A stretch of 64,000 bases of DNA from Fischerella muscicola SAG 1427-1 = PCC 73103 (GTDB lineage Bacteria; Cyanobacteriota; Cyanobacteriia; Cyanobacteriales; Nostocaceae): assembly GCF_000317245.1 (NCBI RefSeq), contig NZ_AJLJ01000496.1, forward strand, positions 1-64,000, written 5' to 3'. Shown one piece after another: positions 42,179 through 50,374 of this stretch. The notes below the pieces were generated by a model. It was not told where the DNA came from, searched no databases, and worked only from the letters and a program-made list of their open reading frames with translations. Within the stretch, counting starts at the first letter, position 1. Every line of letters begins with the position of its first letter. The translations under genes and the position numbers were made by a program.

Positions 42179-44239
42179 CTATAATTGAATGACAGGCTCT
42201 GGTTGAACTGGTATCCAAACTGTAAAAATTGAACCAACACCAACAGTAGATTCTACTTCAATTCGACCTCGATGCAGTTCTACAAGTTGTTTGGTTAATG
42301 CCAAACCAAGTCCCGTACCTTCGTAACGGCGGCGGTAGGGGGTATCTAGTTGATGAAATTTTTCAAACAGCAGTGGTAATTGTTCTTGAGGAATACCGAT
42401 ACCAGTATCTTCGACTTGAAACACAGCCGTGTCATCTTCCATCCACAGGCGTAAAGTCACATTTCCAGCTTCAGGTGTAAATTTGATTGCATTACTTAAA
42501 AGATTCCACAAAATTTGTTCTACTCTTCTGACATCAGCAGTAAAGCGATCGCCTTTTTGATCGACAAGTAACTCTAGTCTCAAGGTGACTTGCTGGCTGG
42601 TGGCTTTTTCCAATAACGATGCAACTATATTTTCGGCTATCTTTACCAAAGAAAATTCTGTAATATTTAAAACAGCCTTACCTGCTTCAATCTGGGATAA
42701 ATCCAGAATATCATTAATCATTTCTAATAAATGTTCGCCGCTATCGTGGATAGTTTGCAGGTATTCTCGTTGGCGTTGATTTAAATCTCCAAAAGACCAA
42801 CGTAGTAAAGTTGCAGACATACCAATTACGTAGGTTAAAGGAGTCAGCAGTTCATGGCTAATGGTAGCAAGAAATTCACTGCGGAGGCGGCTAGCAGCTT
42901 CAGCGGCGACTAAAGCGTCATGTAGAGCTACAGTGCGTTCAATAACTCTTTGTTCTAAAGTGTGTTTTTCTTGAGTTAGCGATCGCATCAACTCGGCTTG
43001 ATGAATTGCGATCGCTAATTGTTCAGCAACAGAAGTTAAAAGACTTTTTTCATGTTCATTCCAATTGTGTGGTGTGTTGCACTGATGAGCAATTAATAGC
43101 CCCCAAAGTTGATCTTCAAATACAATTGGAGCGATGAACTTTGAGCGGACTTTAATAGTTCTTAAAGCATTTAACAAACACTCTTCTAAAGCATAAGTTT
43201 TTTCGACATCATCAACAGCGACAGTAAATCCCTGGCGATACTTTTCCCACCAAGGAGAGTTAGGTACAAAACAATATTCTTCCCTATAGTTCAACACAGA
43301 AGGAATAGTCTCATCAATTCGGGATTCATAAATTACACAACTCGATGATTGCTCTAGATCCAGTGAAGAGGAAAAATCCGAAGCGTGGTTTTTTTCTTCA
43401 CCAAAATTTGGCATCCCGAAACTAAAATTTCCACCGTTCAATGATGGATAATTTGCTTGTCTCGACTTTGACTTGCCTAGATCGCTGAAGAAATTTTCTG
43501 AAGAAAACAGCCCAGAAGCTAAATTATTGGCAGCGTTCAAATTTTGAGGACTGTTGGAAAGCTGTGCGATCTGTGGATAAACTAACTTGCAAATTACTAA
43601 CCTATCTAATTCCAAAAACTTTCGCACCTGCTCAATTGCTGTCACCATAATTACCGACAAGTCTAGACTTTGGCGAGTGCGAGTTGTAATCTGATTCAAT
43701 AGCCGCTCTTGAGCAAGTTGTTTGTTGAGAGCATTCTCGACTGGCTGGCAAACAGAAGCAACAGGAGTTGTTGAGGCTTGTGATTGTGTCACTTCCTGAT
43801 TGGACTGTGGCAGGAAAAAATTTAATAATAAGAGCGTAAACTGACTTTGGAGTTTGACATCATTAGGAGCAAGCAGTTGACAAACAGAATCAATTTTCTG
43901 GTGTTGGGGAGAATTATGTGCAAATAAATCTTTGATCTTTGTCAGGAAAGAGGCGATCGCTTCACAACTAAATGTTAACTTGACATCTAACTGTTCCCAA
44001 AAATCTCCCTTTTGCTCTGGAAAACCCACCATCAAAGCACTAAAACCCCTAGAAATGACAACTGTAAATCTTTGCGTCTGCCATTCTTCAGGTATACTAA
44101 TCCGCTCCAGCACTGCTTCTGTTAGAATCACAAACTCACCTTCTACTGCTTGAGCCATTTGCTCTAACAATTCGCCAAGCTGATTAAATACATCTACAGG
44201 CAAGGTGCGAGAAAAGCTCAAATCAGGGGAGATCAGCAT
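42179..44239 (-). CDS. GAF-domain sensor histidine kinase
   Basis: A 686-residue soluble kinase. Residues 1-150 form an unassigned sensory region. A GAF domain spans about 178-420 and is interrupted by a low-complexity insertion (about 225-300). A coiled coil (420-445) leads to HisKA with H462 in ATISHELLTP, then HATPase with NLLSNAIKFTPE, EDTGIGIPQE and GTGLGLAL. The GAF closely resembles cyanobacteriochrome GAFs (DDVEKTYALEECLLNALR, GLLIAHQC). C354 aligns with the bilin-binding Cys, but the usual following His is Leu, so chromophore binding is uncertain. No response regulator is adjacent; it is divergent from cobN across 93 bases. Confidence 0.88.
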   Translation of the reverse strand: MLISPDLSFSRTLPVDVFNQLGELLEQMAQAVEGEFVILTEAVLERISIPEEWQTQRFTVVISRGFSALMVGFPEQKGDFWEQLDVKLTFSCEAIASFLTKIKDLFAHNSPQHQKIDSVCQLLAPNDVKLQSQFTLLLLNFFLPQSNQEVTQSQASTTPVASVCQPVENALNKQLAQERLLNQITTRTRQSLDLSVIMVTAIEQVRKFLELDRLVICKLVYPQIAQLSNSPQNLNAANNLASGLFSSENFFSDLGKSKSRQANYPSLNGGNFSFGMPNFGEEKNHASDFSSSLDLEQSSSCVIYESRIDETIPSVLNYREEYCFVPNSPWWEKYRQGFTVAVDDVEKTYALEECLLNALRTIKVRSKFIAPIVFEDQLWGLLIAHQCNTPHNWNEHEKSLLTSVAEQLAIAIHQAELMRSLTQEKHTLEQRVIERTVALHDALVAAEAASRLRSEFLATISHELLTPLTYVIGMSATLLRWSFGDLNQRQREYLQTIHDSGEHLLEMINDILDLSQIEAGKAVLNITEFSLVKIAENIVASLLEKATSQQVTLRLELLVDQKGDRFTADVRRVEQILWNLLSNAIKFTPEAGNVTLRLWMEDDTAVFQVEDTGIGIPQEQLPLLFEKFHQLDTPYRRRYEGTGLGLALTKQLVELHRGRIEVESTVGVGSIFTVWIPVQPEPVIQL

Positions 44240-44332
44240 GTTCCAAAATTCGTAAAAATGAAGCTAGATGCAGTTATTTAATTATTTTTAGATCACGTTC
44301 TAACAAACAGTTTAAGATCCTCAGACAGGAAT

Positions 44333-47300
44333 ATGCATCGAATTAATGCCACTCCGGGAGGTTGGAACCCCCAATCAGAAGGTGTAAGCTTCCTAGAACA
44401 AACTCCAGCCCCACTTGTCTTGCTGACGGCTGCTGACACCGACATTCAAACTTTGGCAGCTGCAATCCCCAAGTTACCTACAAAATTTCCTGAATTTAGA
44501 GTTGCTAACCTATTGAACTTGCAGCATCAAATTAGTATTGACACTTACGCCGAGCAAGTTTTGCAACCAGCCCAGGTAATTATTCTGCGCTTACTAGGAG
44601 GACGTTCCTATTGGGCTTACGGGTTAGAGGTAGTCCAGGAAATAGCACAAAGCAATGGTATAACCCTAATTGTAATCCCAGGCGATGATGCTCTTGATCC
44701 TGATCTTATGTCTCACTCTACCTTGCCTTTGGGGAATGTGAATCAAATTTGGCGTTATTTTAATGAAGGCGGCACAGAAAATATTGCTAATGCCCTAAAA
44801 TATGTAGCCGATTATTGCCTTTCCACTTCCTTTAACCCACCGCCACCTCAAATTGTGCCGCGTGTCGGACTTTATGAAGGGCATGGGGCATTGGGCATTG
44901 GTCATGGAGCATTGGGAAGAGACCTGTTAAATAATTCCCCCATGTCCCCCATGTCCCCCTTATCCCCCTTATCCCCGATCCCCAATCCCCGATCTCCGAT
45001 CCCCAAAGTCGGCATCCTCTTCTACCGCGCCCATTATCTGGCTGGAAATACCAAAGTCATTGATGCTTTGTGCGAAGCTTTAGCAAAACGGAATTTAGAA
45101 CCTGTGCCAGTGTTTGTTTCTTCGCTGCGTGAACTTGATGTACTAGAAGAATTAAGCGAATTTTTTCAACCCAAAGATTCACAGCCAATATCTGTAATAC
45201 TAAATACTACGAGTTTTTCTCTGGCACGGCTGGAAACAGAAGCACCCCAACTAGAACTATGGCAAAAATTGGATGTGCCTGTATTACAAGTAATTTTAAG
45301 CGGTGGTGGTGTGGAACAGTGGCGATCGCAGTATCAAGGACTTTCCCCCCGTGATGTTGCGATGAATGTGGCACTACCAGAAGTAGATGGACGCATCATT
45401 AGTCGGGCTGTATCTTTTAAAACAGTGCAAACCCGCCATCCGCAACTAGAAACCGATGTGATGGTATATGAACCAGTGAGCGATCGCATTGAGTTTGTTG
45501 CTGAATTAGCAGCTAACTGGGTGCGTCTACGTTCTAAACCACCCCAAGAACGGCGTATTGCTCTGATTTTGGCAAATTATCCCACCCGTGATGGTCGCAT
45601 TGCTAATGGTGTAGGATTAGATACACCAGCTAGTTGTGTGAAAATTCTGCAAGCTTTACAGTTGGCAGGATACGAAGTAGAAAATATTCCTGCTACTGGT
45701 GATGAATTAATCCAACTTCTAACTGATGGGATAACAAATGATCCAGAAGGTAGGGAGTTGCGCCGGGTACAACAAAGTGTTTCTGAACAAGAGTATCAAC
45801 AGTATTTTGCTAGTTTGCCCCAAGAAGTGCAGCAGGGTATCGACGAACGGTGGGGACAAGGAGGACAAGGGGGACAAAAAGGACAAGGGGGACAAAAAGG
45901 ACAAGAGGGACAAAGGGGAATTTCTCTTTCCTATTTCCCGATCCCCGATCCCTTTTCCCCGATCCCTTTTCCCCGATCCCCGATCCCCGGTATTCAACTT
46001 GGTAATATTTTTATAGGTATTCAGCCAGCGCGGGGCTATGATCTTGACCCTAATTTGAATTATCATGCGCCAGATTTGGAACCAACTCATGCTTATTTGG
46101 CTTTTTATTACTGGGTGAGGGAGTGTTTTGGCGCGGATGCTGTGGTGCATGTAGGCAAACATGGGAATTTGGAATGGCTACCGGGTAAGAGTGTGGCTTT
46201 ATCGAATACTTGTTACCCAGAAGTGGCTTTGGGAGCGCTTCCCCATTTGTATCCTTTTATTGTCAATGATCCTGGTGAAGGTTCCCAGGCGAAACGTCGC
46301 GCCCAAGCGGTGATTGTGGATCACTTGACGCCGCCTTTGACTCGTGCAGAATTATATGGTGGTTTGCAGCAATTGGAAAATTTAATTGATGAGTATTACG
46401 AAGCGGAGAGTTTAGATCCAGGACGTTTAAGTATAGTTTGCGATCGCATCCAAGAATTAATTCTCAAAGAAAATCTTCACCTTGATTTTAAATTCGCTAA
46501 TAGCCAAGAACAATTACCAATTGGCAAAATCGACGGTTATCTGTGTGAATTGAAAGAAGCCCAAATTCGCGATGGTTTACACATTTTTGGGCAGTGTCCA
46601 ACCGGAAGACAATTACGAGATTTAATTGTAGCGATCGCTCGTCACCCTCATCGTCATCATAATGGCTTTACTCGCGCCATAGCTGAAGATTTAGGTTTAG
46701 ATTTTGACCCCTTAACAGCAGATTTCGCTACTCAACTATCACCTCACAGCCATCAAATTCTCAAAGAAAAATTTCAGCATTCCTGTCGCACCGTTGGAGA
46801 CGCAGTCGAAATTCTAGAAACCTACGCCGCCACCCTCGTAGAAAACTTAATCTCTTCTCCCACTCCCCCATCTTCCCACCACAGCGTCCTCACCTGGATA
46901 CACTCTCGTCTTTTTCCTGCTTTACAAAAAACTCACCAAGAAATTACTCACTTACTGCGGGGACTTGATGGTAGATATGTCCCTAGCGCTCCTGCTGGCG
47001 CACCGACGCGGGGACGTCCAGAGGTTTTGCCAACAGGAAATAATTTTTATACTTTTGATATTCGGGCTTTACCTACAGAAATAGCCTGGGATATAGGTAG
47101 AAAGGCAGCTGAGACTTTAATTGAATGCTACACCCAGGAACATGGCGAGTATCCTAAAACACTAGGCTTATCCTTGTGGGGAACAGCAACGATGCGAACT
47201 GGCGGTGATGATATTGCTGAAGCTTTGGCTTTGTTGGGTGTGCAACCTGTTTGGGATGGTGCAGCAAGACGGGTTGTAGATTTTGAAATCTTGCCATTGT

Positions 47301-48274
47301 CAGTGTTGGGACGTCCGCGTGTGGATGTAACATTAAGAATTTCTGGATTTTTCCGAGATGCTTTTCCCAATCTGATAGATTTATTCGACCAAGCAGTATC
47401 AGCAATAGCAATGTTGGATGAACCTCCATCATTAAACCCCCTGGCTGCACAAGTTCGCCAAGAAACAGATTTTTGGATGCAAGCAGGCTTGAGTTTAGCA
47501 GAAGCGCAGGTGCGATCGCGTTATCGGGTTTTTGGTTCTAAACCAGGTGCTTATGGTGCTGGACTACAAGGTTTAATAGAATCACAAAATTGGACAGATG
47601 ATCAAGATTTAGCGCGTGCATACATTAACTGGAGTTGCTACGCCTATACTGGTTCGCCTCCTTCTCAAGAAGGATTAGGGGGTTTAGGTGGCGTTTCGGC
47701 ACCCGAAGCATTTGAACAACGTCTATCACAAATGCAGATTGTCTTACATAATCAAGACAATCGTGAACACGACATACTTGATTCTGATGATTATTACCAA
47801 TTTCAAGGAGGTTTAACCGCAGCAGTACGTTCCATGCAAGGGACAAATCCCCAAACTTATTTTGGCGATCATTCGATTGCAGCTAAACCACGAATCCGCA
47901 CTCTCAAAGAAGAGATTGCGAGAGTATATCGTTCTCGTGTAGTTAATCCGAAATGGATCGCAGGAGTCATGCGCCATGGTTATAAAGGTGCATTTGAAAT
48001 GGCTGCGACGGTAGATTATTTATTTGCCTATGATGCTACAGCCCAATGTGTAGAAGATCATATGTATGAGGGAATTGCACAGGCGTATCTATTCGATCCT
48101 AGTGTCAGTGAATTTATTCAGAGTAAAAACCCGTATGCTTTGCGTGATATGGCTGAGAGACTTTTGGAAGCACACAAACGTGGTTTTTGGCAGGATGCAA
48201 ATTTACAGATACTCGAAAATTTGAGAGACTTAATTCATCAAGCAGAAGCTGTTATAGAACAAAAATTAATTTGA
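44333..48274 (+). CDS. cobN: Cobaltochelatase subunit CobN
   Basis: Large ATP-dependent chelatase subunit of 1313 residues that binds hydrogenobyrinate-type tetrapyrrole and inserts cobalt in aerobic-type cobalamin synthesis. It is related to Mg-chelatase ChlH but has CobN features such as ILRLLGGRSYWAYG (about 82), VGILFYRAHYLAGNTKVIDAL (about 225), HVGKHGNLEWLPGK (about 605), VNDPGEGSQAKRRAQA and GAPTRGRPEVLPTG. Two in-frame stretches of repeat DNA enlarge it (residues about 182-224 and 508-553). The frame stays open throughout, so the gene is likely functional. No cobalamin riboswitch fits the 93-base upstream gap. The cell-wall-binding gene follows after 25 bases. Confidence 0.93.
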   Translation: MHRINATPGGWNPQSEGVSFLEQTPAPLVLLTAADTDIQTLAAAIPKLPTKFPEFRVANLLNLQHQISIDTYAEQVLQPAQVIILRLLGGRSYWAYGLEVVQEIAQSNGITLIVIPGDDALDPDLMSHSTLPLGNVNQIWRYFNEGGTENIANALKYVADYCLSTSFNPPPPQIVPRVGLYEGHGALGIGHGALGRDLLNNSPMSPMSPLSPLSPIPNPRSPIPKVGILFYRAHYLAGNTKVIDALCEALAKRNLEPVPVFVSSLRELDVLEELSEFFQPKDSQPISVILNTTSFSLARLETEAPQLELWQKLDVPVLQVILSGGGVEQWRSQYQGLSPRDVAMNVALPEVDGRIISRAVSFKTVQTRHPQLETDVMVYEPVSDRIEFVAELAANWVRLRSKPPQERRIALILANYPTRDGRIANGVGLDTPASCVKILQALQLAGYEVENIPATGDELIQLLTDGITNDPEGRELRRVQQSVSEQEYQQYFASLPQEVQQGIDERWGQGGQGGQKGQGGQKGQEGQRGISLSYFPIPDPFSPIPFPRSPIPGIQLGNIFIGIQPARGYDLDPNLNYHAPDLEPTHAYLAFYYWVRECFGADAVVHVGKHGNLEWLPGKSVALSNTCYPEVALGALPHLYPFIVNDPGEGSQAKRRAQAVIVDHLTPPLTRAELYGGLQQLENLIDEYYEAESLDPGRLSIVCDRIQELILKENLHLDFKFANSQEQLPIGKIDGYLCELKEAQIRDGLHIFGQCPTGRQLRDLIVAIARHPHRHHNGFTRAIAEDLGLDFDPLTADFATQLSPHSHQILKEKFQHSCRTVGDAVEILETYAATLVENLISSPTPPSSHHSVLTWIHSRLFPALQKTHQEITHLLRGLDGRYVPSAPAGAPTRGRPEVLPTGNNFYTFDIRALPTEIAWDIGRKAAETLIECYTQEHGEYPKTLGLSLWGTATMRTGGDDIAEALALLGVQPVWDGAARRVVDFEILPLSVLGRPRVDVTLRISGFFRDAFPNLIDLFDQAVSAIAMLDEPPSLNPLAAQVRQETDFWMQAGLSLAEAQVRSRYRVFGSKPGAYGAGLQGLIESQNWTDDQDLARAYINWSCYAYTGSPPSQEGLGGLGGVSAPEAFEQRLSQMQIVLHNQDNREHDILDSDDYYQFQGGLTAAVRSMQGTNPQTYFGDHSIAAKPRIRTLKEEIARVYRSRVVNPKWIAGVMRHGYKGAFEMAATVDYLFAYDATAQCVEDHMYEGIAQAYLFDPSVSEFIQSKNPYALRDMAERLLEAHKRGFWQDANLQILENLRDLIHQAEAVIEQKLI
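44878..45004. repeat. Intergenic-type repeat inside cobN (first block)
   Basis: GGGCATTGGGCATTGG..GGAGCATTGGG followed by CCCCCATGTCCCCC, CCCCTTATCCCC and CCCCGATCCCCAATCCCCG. The same units occur between genes at 9.4, 14.3, 36.4 and 53.1 kb. In frame it reads HGALGIGHGALG then repeated SP dipeptides (SPMSPLSPLSPIPNPRSPIP). Confidence 0.85.
45854..45990. repeat. Intergenic-type repeat inside cobN (second block)
   Basis: GGACAAGGAGGACAAGGGGG units, then GATCCCCGATCCC and TTTTCCCCGATCCC. In frame it gives GQGGQGGQKGQGGQKGQEG followed by repeated PIPDPFSPIPFPRSPIP. The flanks (QQGIDERW and IQLGNIFIGIQ) are normal CobN sequence. Confidence 0.85.
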
Positions 48275-48299
48275 AATAAAAAGTAGTGTAGGGAAATCT

Positions 48300-49472
48300 A
48301 TGGACAATCTTGCGTACTTGCACGTAGCTTTTGCCTACGAGGAATCGCCAACTAGTGAGCTAATTTCCTTGAGTTCTTGGTTGGAGAACGCAGCAGCACC
48401 AGATTGGAAACGTCTTTCTGGCAAGGCTTGGAAGCATATGCTACCCCTGGTTCTCACTTTGTCTATTCTCAGTAGTGTTGGCAGTGCCTTGGCATTGGAA
48501 AGAGGTGATCAAGGGCCTTCTGTTCGTTCCTTGCAACAAAGGTTAAGAAATATAGGTCTTTATCAAGCGACGATTACACAGGTATACGACTTTGATACCG
48601 AGGCTGCCGTTCGGCGTTTTCAAAAAGCAGCTGGTATTCAAGTTAACGGTGTTGCAGGGCCGACAACCTTACAAGCATTACAAAAATGGCCAAAAGCTAC
48701 TACGAAAGCTACTAACAATAGCCAAATATCAAAACTCCGGAATTTGAATTATCAAACTCCCCAAATCAGTACTGTGAGTTATCAAACTCAACAAGCCAGT
48801 ACTGTGAATCTTACTACAGCCAACAAGCGCCGTAATCCCAATCTATTACAGAAAGGTGACGAAGGAAAACAAGTCAAAATCTTGCAAGAGCGCTTACGAG
48901 TAGCAGGCTATTATTACGGGAAATCTACGGGTATATTTGGCCCGATTACCGAAGAATCTGTGAAGCGATTCCAAAAAGCTTATAACTTAAAAGTTGATGG
49001 CATCGTAGGAGCAGCAACAACGCGGAAATTGCCGCCAGTTGGTGTTGGTTATGGCAATGAAACACCCAAAACAGCGAAAAATACAGATAATCTTACCCAA
49101 GGCGATCGCGGTGAAGTTGTCAGAGTCCTACAAGCACAACTAATAAAAGCTGGATATTTACAGGGAGAACCAAATGGCTACTATGGTCCTTATACGGCTG
49201 ATGCTGTGCGGCGCTTCCAGGCTGACAATTACCTAAAAGCAAGCGGAGTTGCAGGCCCAACAACTCGAGCCAAGTTGTACAGTGTGCTAAACCCTGCTTC
49301 TAAATCCAAGAGTGAATTTAATGTTTTGGAAATACAAAGACGACTTCAAGAGCGTGGTTTCTACAAGGGGCCTCTTAATGGTGTGATGGGGGATGAAACA
49401 AAACGAGCTATCAAACAAGCTCAAGAATTTTATGGCATTAGTCTCAGTGACGTGAGAAGCGGAACTTATTAG
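48300..49472 (+). CDS. Peptidoglycan-binding protein, Alr1690-like
   Basis: Envelope protein of 390 residues. A cytoplasmic N-terminus (1-45) is followed by a membrane or signal segment (about 47-66, MLPLVLTLSILSSVGSALAL) and four peptidoglycan-binding-1 domains (about 72-128, 180-232, 262-318 and 340-385), each with the G-x-x-V-x-x-LQ-x-x-L start and V-x-G-V-x-G-x-x-T end. It resembles the Anabaena gene alr1690, whose transcript reads through into an antisense RNA against furA. The arrangement here is the same: convergent with furA, 123 bases between the stops. It follows cobN by 25 bases, so the two may be co-transcribed. Confidence 0.85.
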   Translation: MDNLAYLHVAFAYEESPTSELISLSSWLENAAAPDWKRLSGKAWKHMLPLVLTLSILSSVGSALALERGDQGPSVRSLQQRLRNIGLYQATITQVYDFDTEAAVRRFQKAAGIQVNGVAGPTTLQALQKWPKATTKATNNSQISKLRNLNYQTPQISTVSYQTQQASTVNLTTANKRRNPNLLQKGDEGKQVKILQERLRVAGYYYGKSTGIFGPITEESVKRFQKAYNLKVDGIVGAATTRKLPPVGVGYGNETPKTAKNTDNLTQGDRGEVVRVLQAQLIKAGYLQGEPNGYYGPYTADAVRRFQADNYLKASGVAGPTTRAKLYSVLNPASKSKSEFNVLEIQRRLQERGFYKGPLNGVMGDETKRAIKQAQEFYGISLSDVRSGTY

Positions 49473-49595
49473 CTCCGCTCAGTTGTTAGTATTAATACTT
49501 ACAGCCTGCCTATCCCCACTCACAGTCAGTTGAAAACTGTTCAAATGATTTCTCGTTTTTGATGTCAGCACCTTACCCAATAAACTACTCAAGTG

Positions 49596-50051
49596 TTATA
49601 CAGGCATTAATGCCCGTTGACACTTGGGACAAATAGCATGGATTGTCAACTGGCAATCAAGCAGTTGATAACCTTCTTTTTGAGCAGTTTTCGCACCTAT
49701 TTTTAAAATAGAGTCATTTTTGAACTCTATAGTTGTGTTGCATCTGACACAGATGAGATGGTGGTGATGGTGAGGATAAGGCTGGTTCAATTCATAATGT
49801 TTATGACCTTCTCCTAACTCCAACTCCCGTAAAATTCCCATTCGTGCCATCAACTTGAGCGTCCGGTAAATAGTTGACAGGCTGATTCCTTCACCATCAG
49901 TTTCTAGCCGATGATACAAATCCTCAGCACTAAGATGTTCACCTTGCGGAAGATCCTGAAAAATGTGTAGAATTGTTTCTCGCTGGGGTGTTAAACGCCA
50001 GCCTCGATCATTTAGTTCTGCCTTGAGTGAAGAAGCTGTATAGACCGTCAT
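49596..50051 (-). CDS. furA: Ferric uptake regulator FurA
   Basis: Iron- and redox-responsive repressor of 151 residues from the ATG at 50051 (MTVYTASSLKAEL), the size of Anabaena FurA. The winged-helix DNA-binding half (1-85) includes GWRLTPQRETILHIF and LSTIYRTLKLM. The dimerisation/metal half carries HHHHH (94-98), CVRC (101-104), C133 and CPKC (141-144). In Anabaena, FurA also binds haem and links iron supply with photosynthesis and nitrogen control; that is known for the family member, assumed here. The synteny furA-sigC supports FurA over FurB/Zur or FurC/PerR. A Fur-box-like sequence lies in its own promoter. Confidence 0.92.
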   Translation of the reverse strand: MTVYTASSLKAELNDRGWRLTPQRETILHIFQDLPQGEHLSAEDLYHRLETDGEGISLSTIYRTLKLMARMGILRELELGEGHKHYELNQPYPHHHHHLICVRCNTTIEFKNDSILKIGAKTAQKEGYQLLDCQLTIHAICPKCQRALMPV

Positions 50052-50084
50052 ACTAATTTTTCTCAACAAACCCTTTCAGCTGAG

Positions 50085-50114
50085 AATATAGCAAAACTTG
50101 AGGGGAATTTGCAA
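50085..50114 (-). promoter_or_regulatory. Probable furA promoter
   Basis: On the minus strand, TTGCAA (50114-50109), 18 bases, then TATATT (50090-50085), about 34 bases before the furA ATG. The -10 runs into CTCAGCTG, giving a second ATTCTCA motif like the Fur-box core. Confidence 0.5.
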
Positions 50115-50124
50115 CAATGATATG

Positions 50125-50140
50125 TTATTGAGAATATTTA
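50125..50140 (-). promoter_or_regulatory. Fur-box-like operator upstream of furA
   Basis: Minus-strand TAAATATTCTCAATAA shares the core ATTCTCAATAA with the FurA-binding consensus reported for Anabaena (AATAAATTCTCAATAAATA, recalled from memory). It lies about 75 bases upstream of the furA start, just upstream of the -35, consistent with autoregulation. Confidence 0.5.
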
Positions 50141-50149
50141 CTAAATGTT

Positions 50150-50374
50150 ATGCAGTTGACAATTAGAAATTAATAGGTAACACACTCTGTCGTGATCCCC
50201 GTCTTGAAAATCTCTTGACGAAATAAACCTTTTAGCTGCGGTACTATTACTGCAAATTGTTTGCCATAACTTAGTGAGAGTTTATGGGAATGGGGATCAA
50301 AATGGTCATTGGTCATTGGTCAATCGTCCATTGTCCATTGTCAAAATCAATAACAATTGACCATTAACTCTTAA
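50150..50374. other. Rest of the sigC-furA spacer, with GGTCATTGGTCA repeats
   Basis: Carries GGTCATTGGTCATTGGTCAA and TCCATTGTCCATTGTC tracts (about 50306-50342) plus CAATTGACCATTAAC, the same short repeats seen near 4545, 4608 and 53043. No ORF. Downstream end of sigC; no hairpin terminator is clear. Confidence 0.5.

Noticed and set aside
44240..44332. Cobalamin riboswitch upstream of cobN
   Set aside because: Only 93 bases of AT-rich DNA; no B12-box-like sequence or room for the structure.
45719..46162. 147-residue minus-strand ORF within cobN
   Set aside because: Shadow of cobN; its SLSPLSFLSPLS run is the antisense of the inserted repeat.
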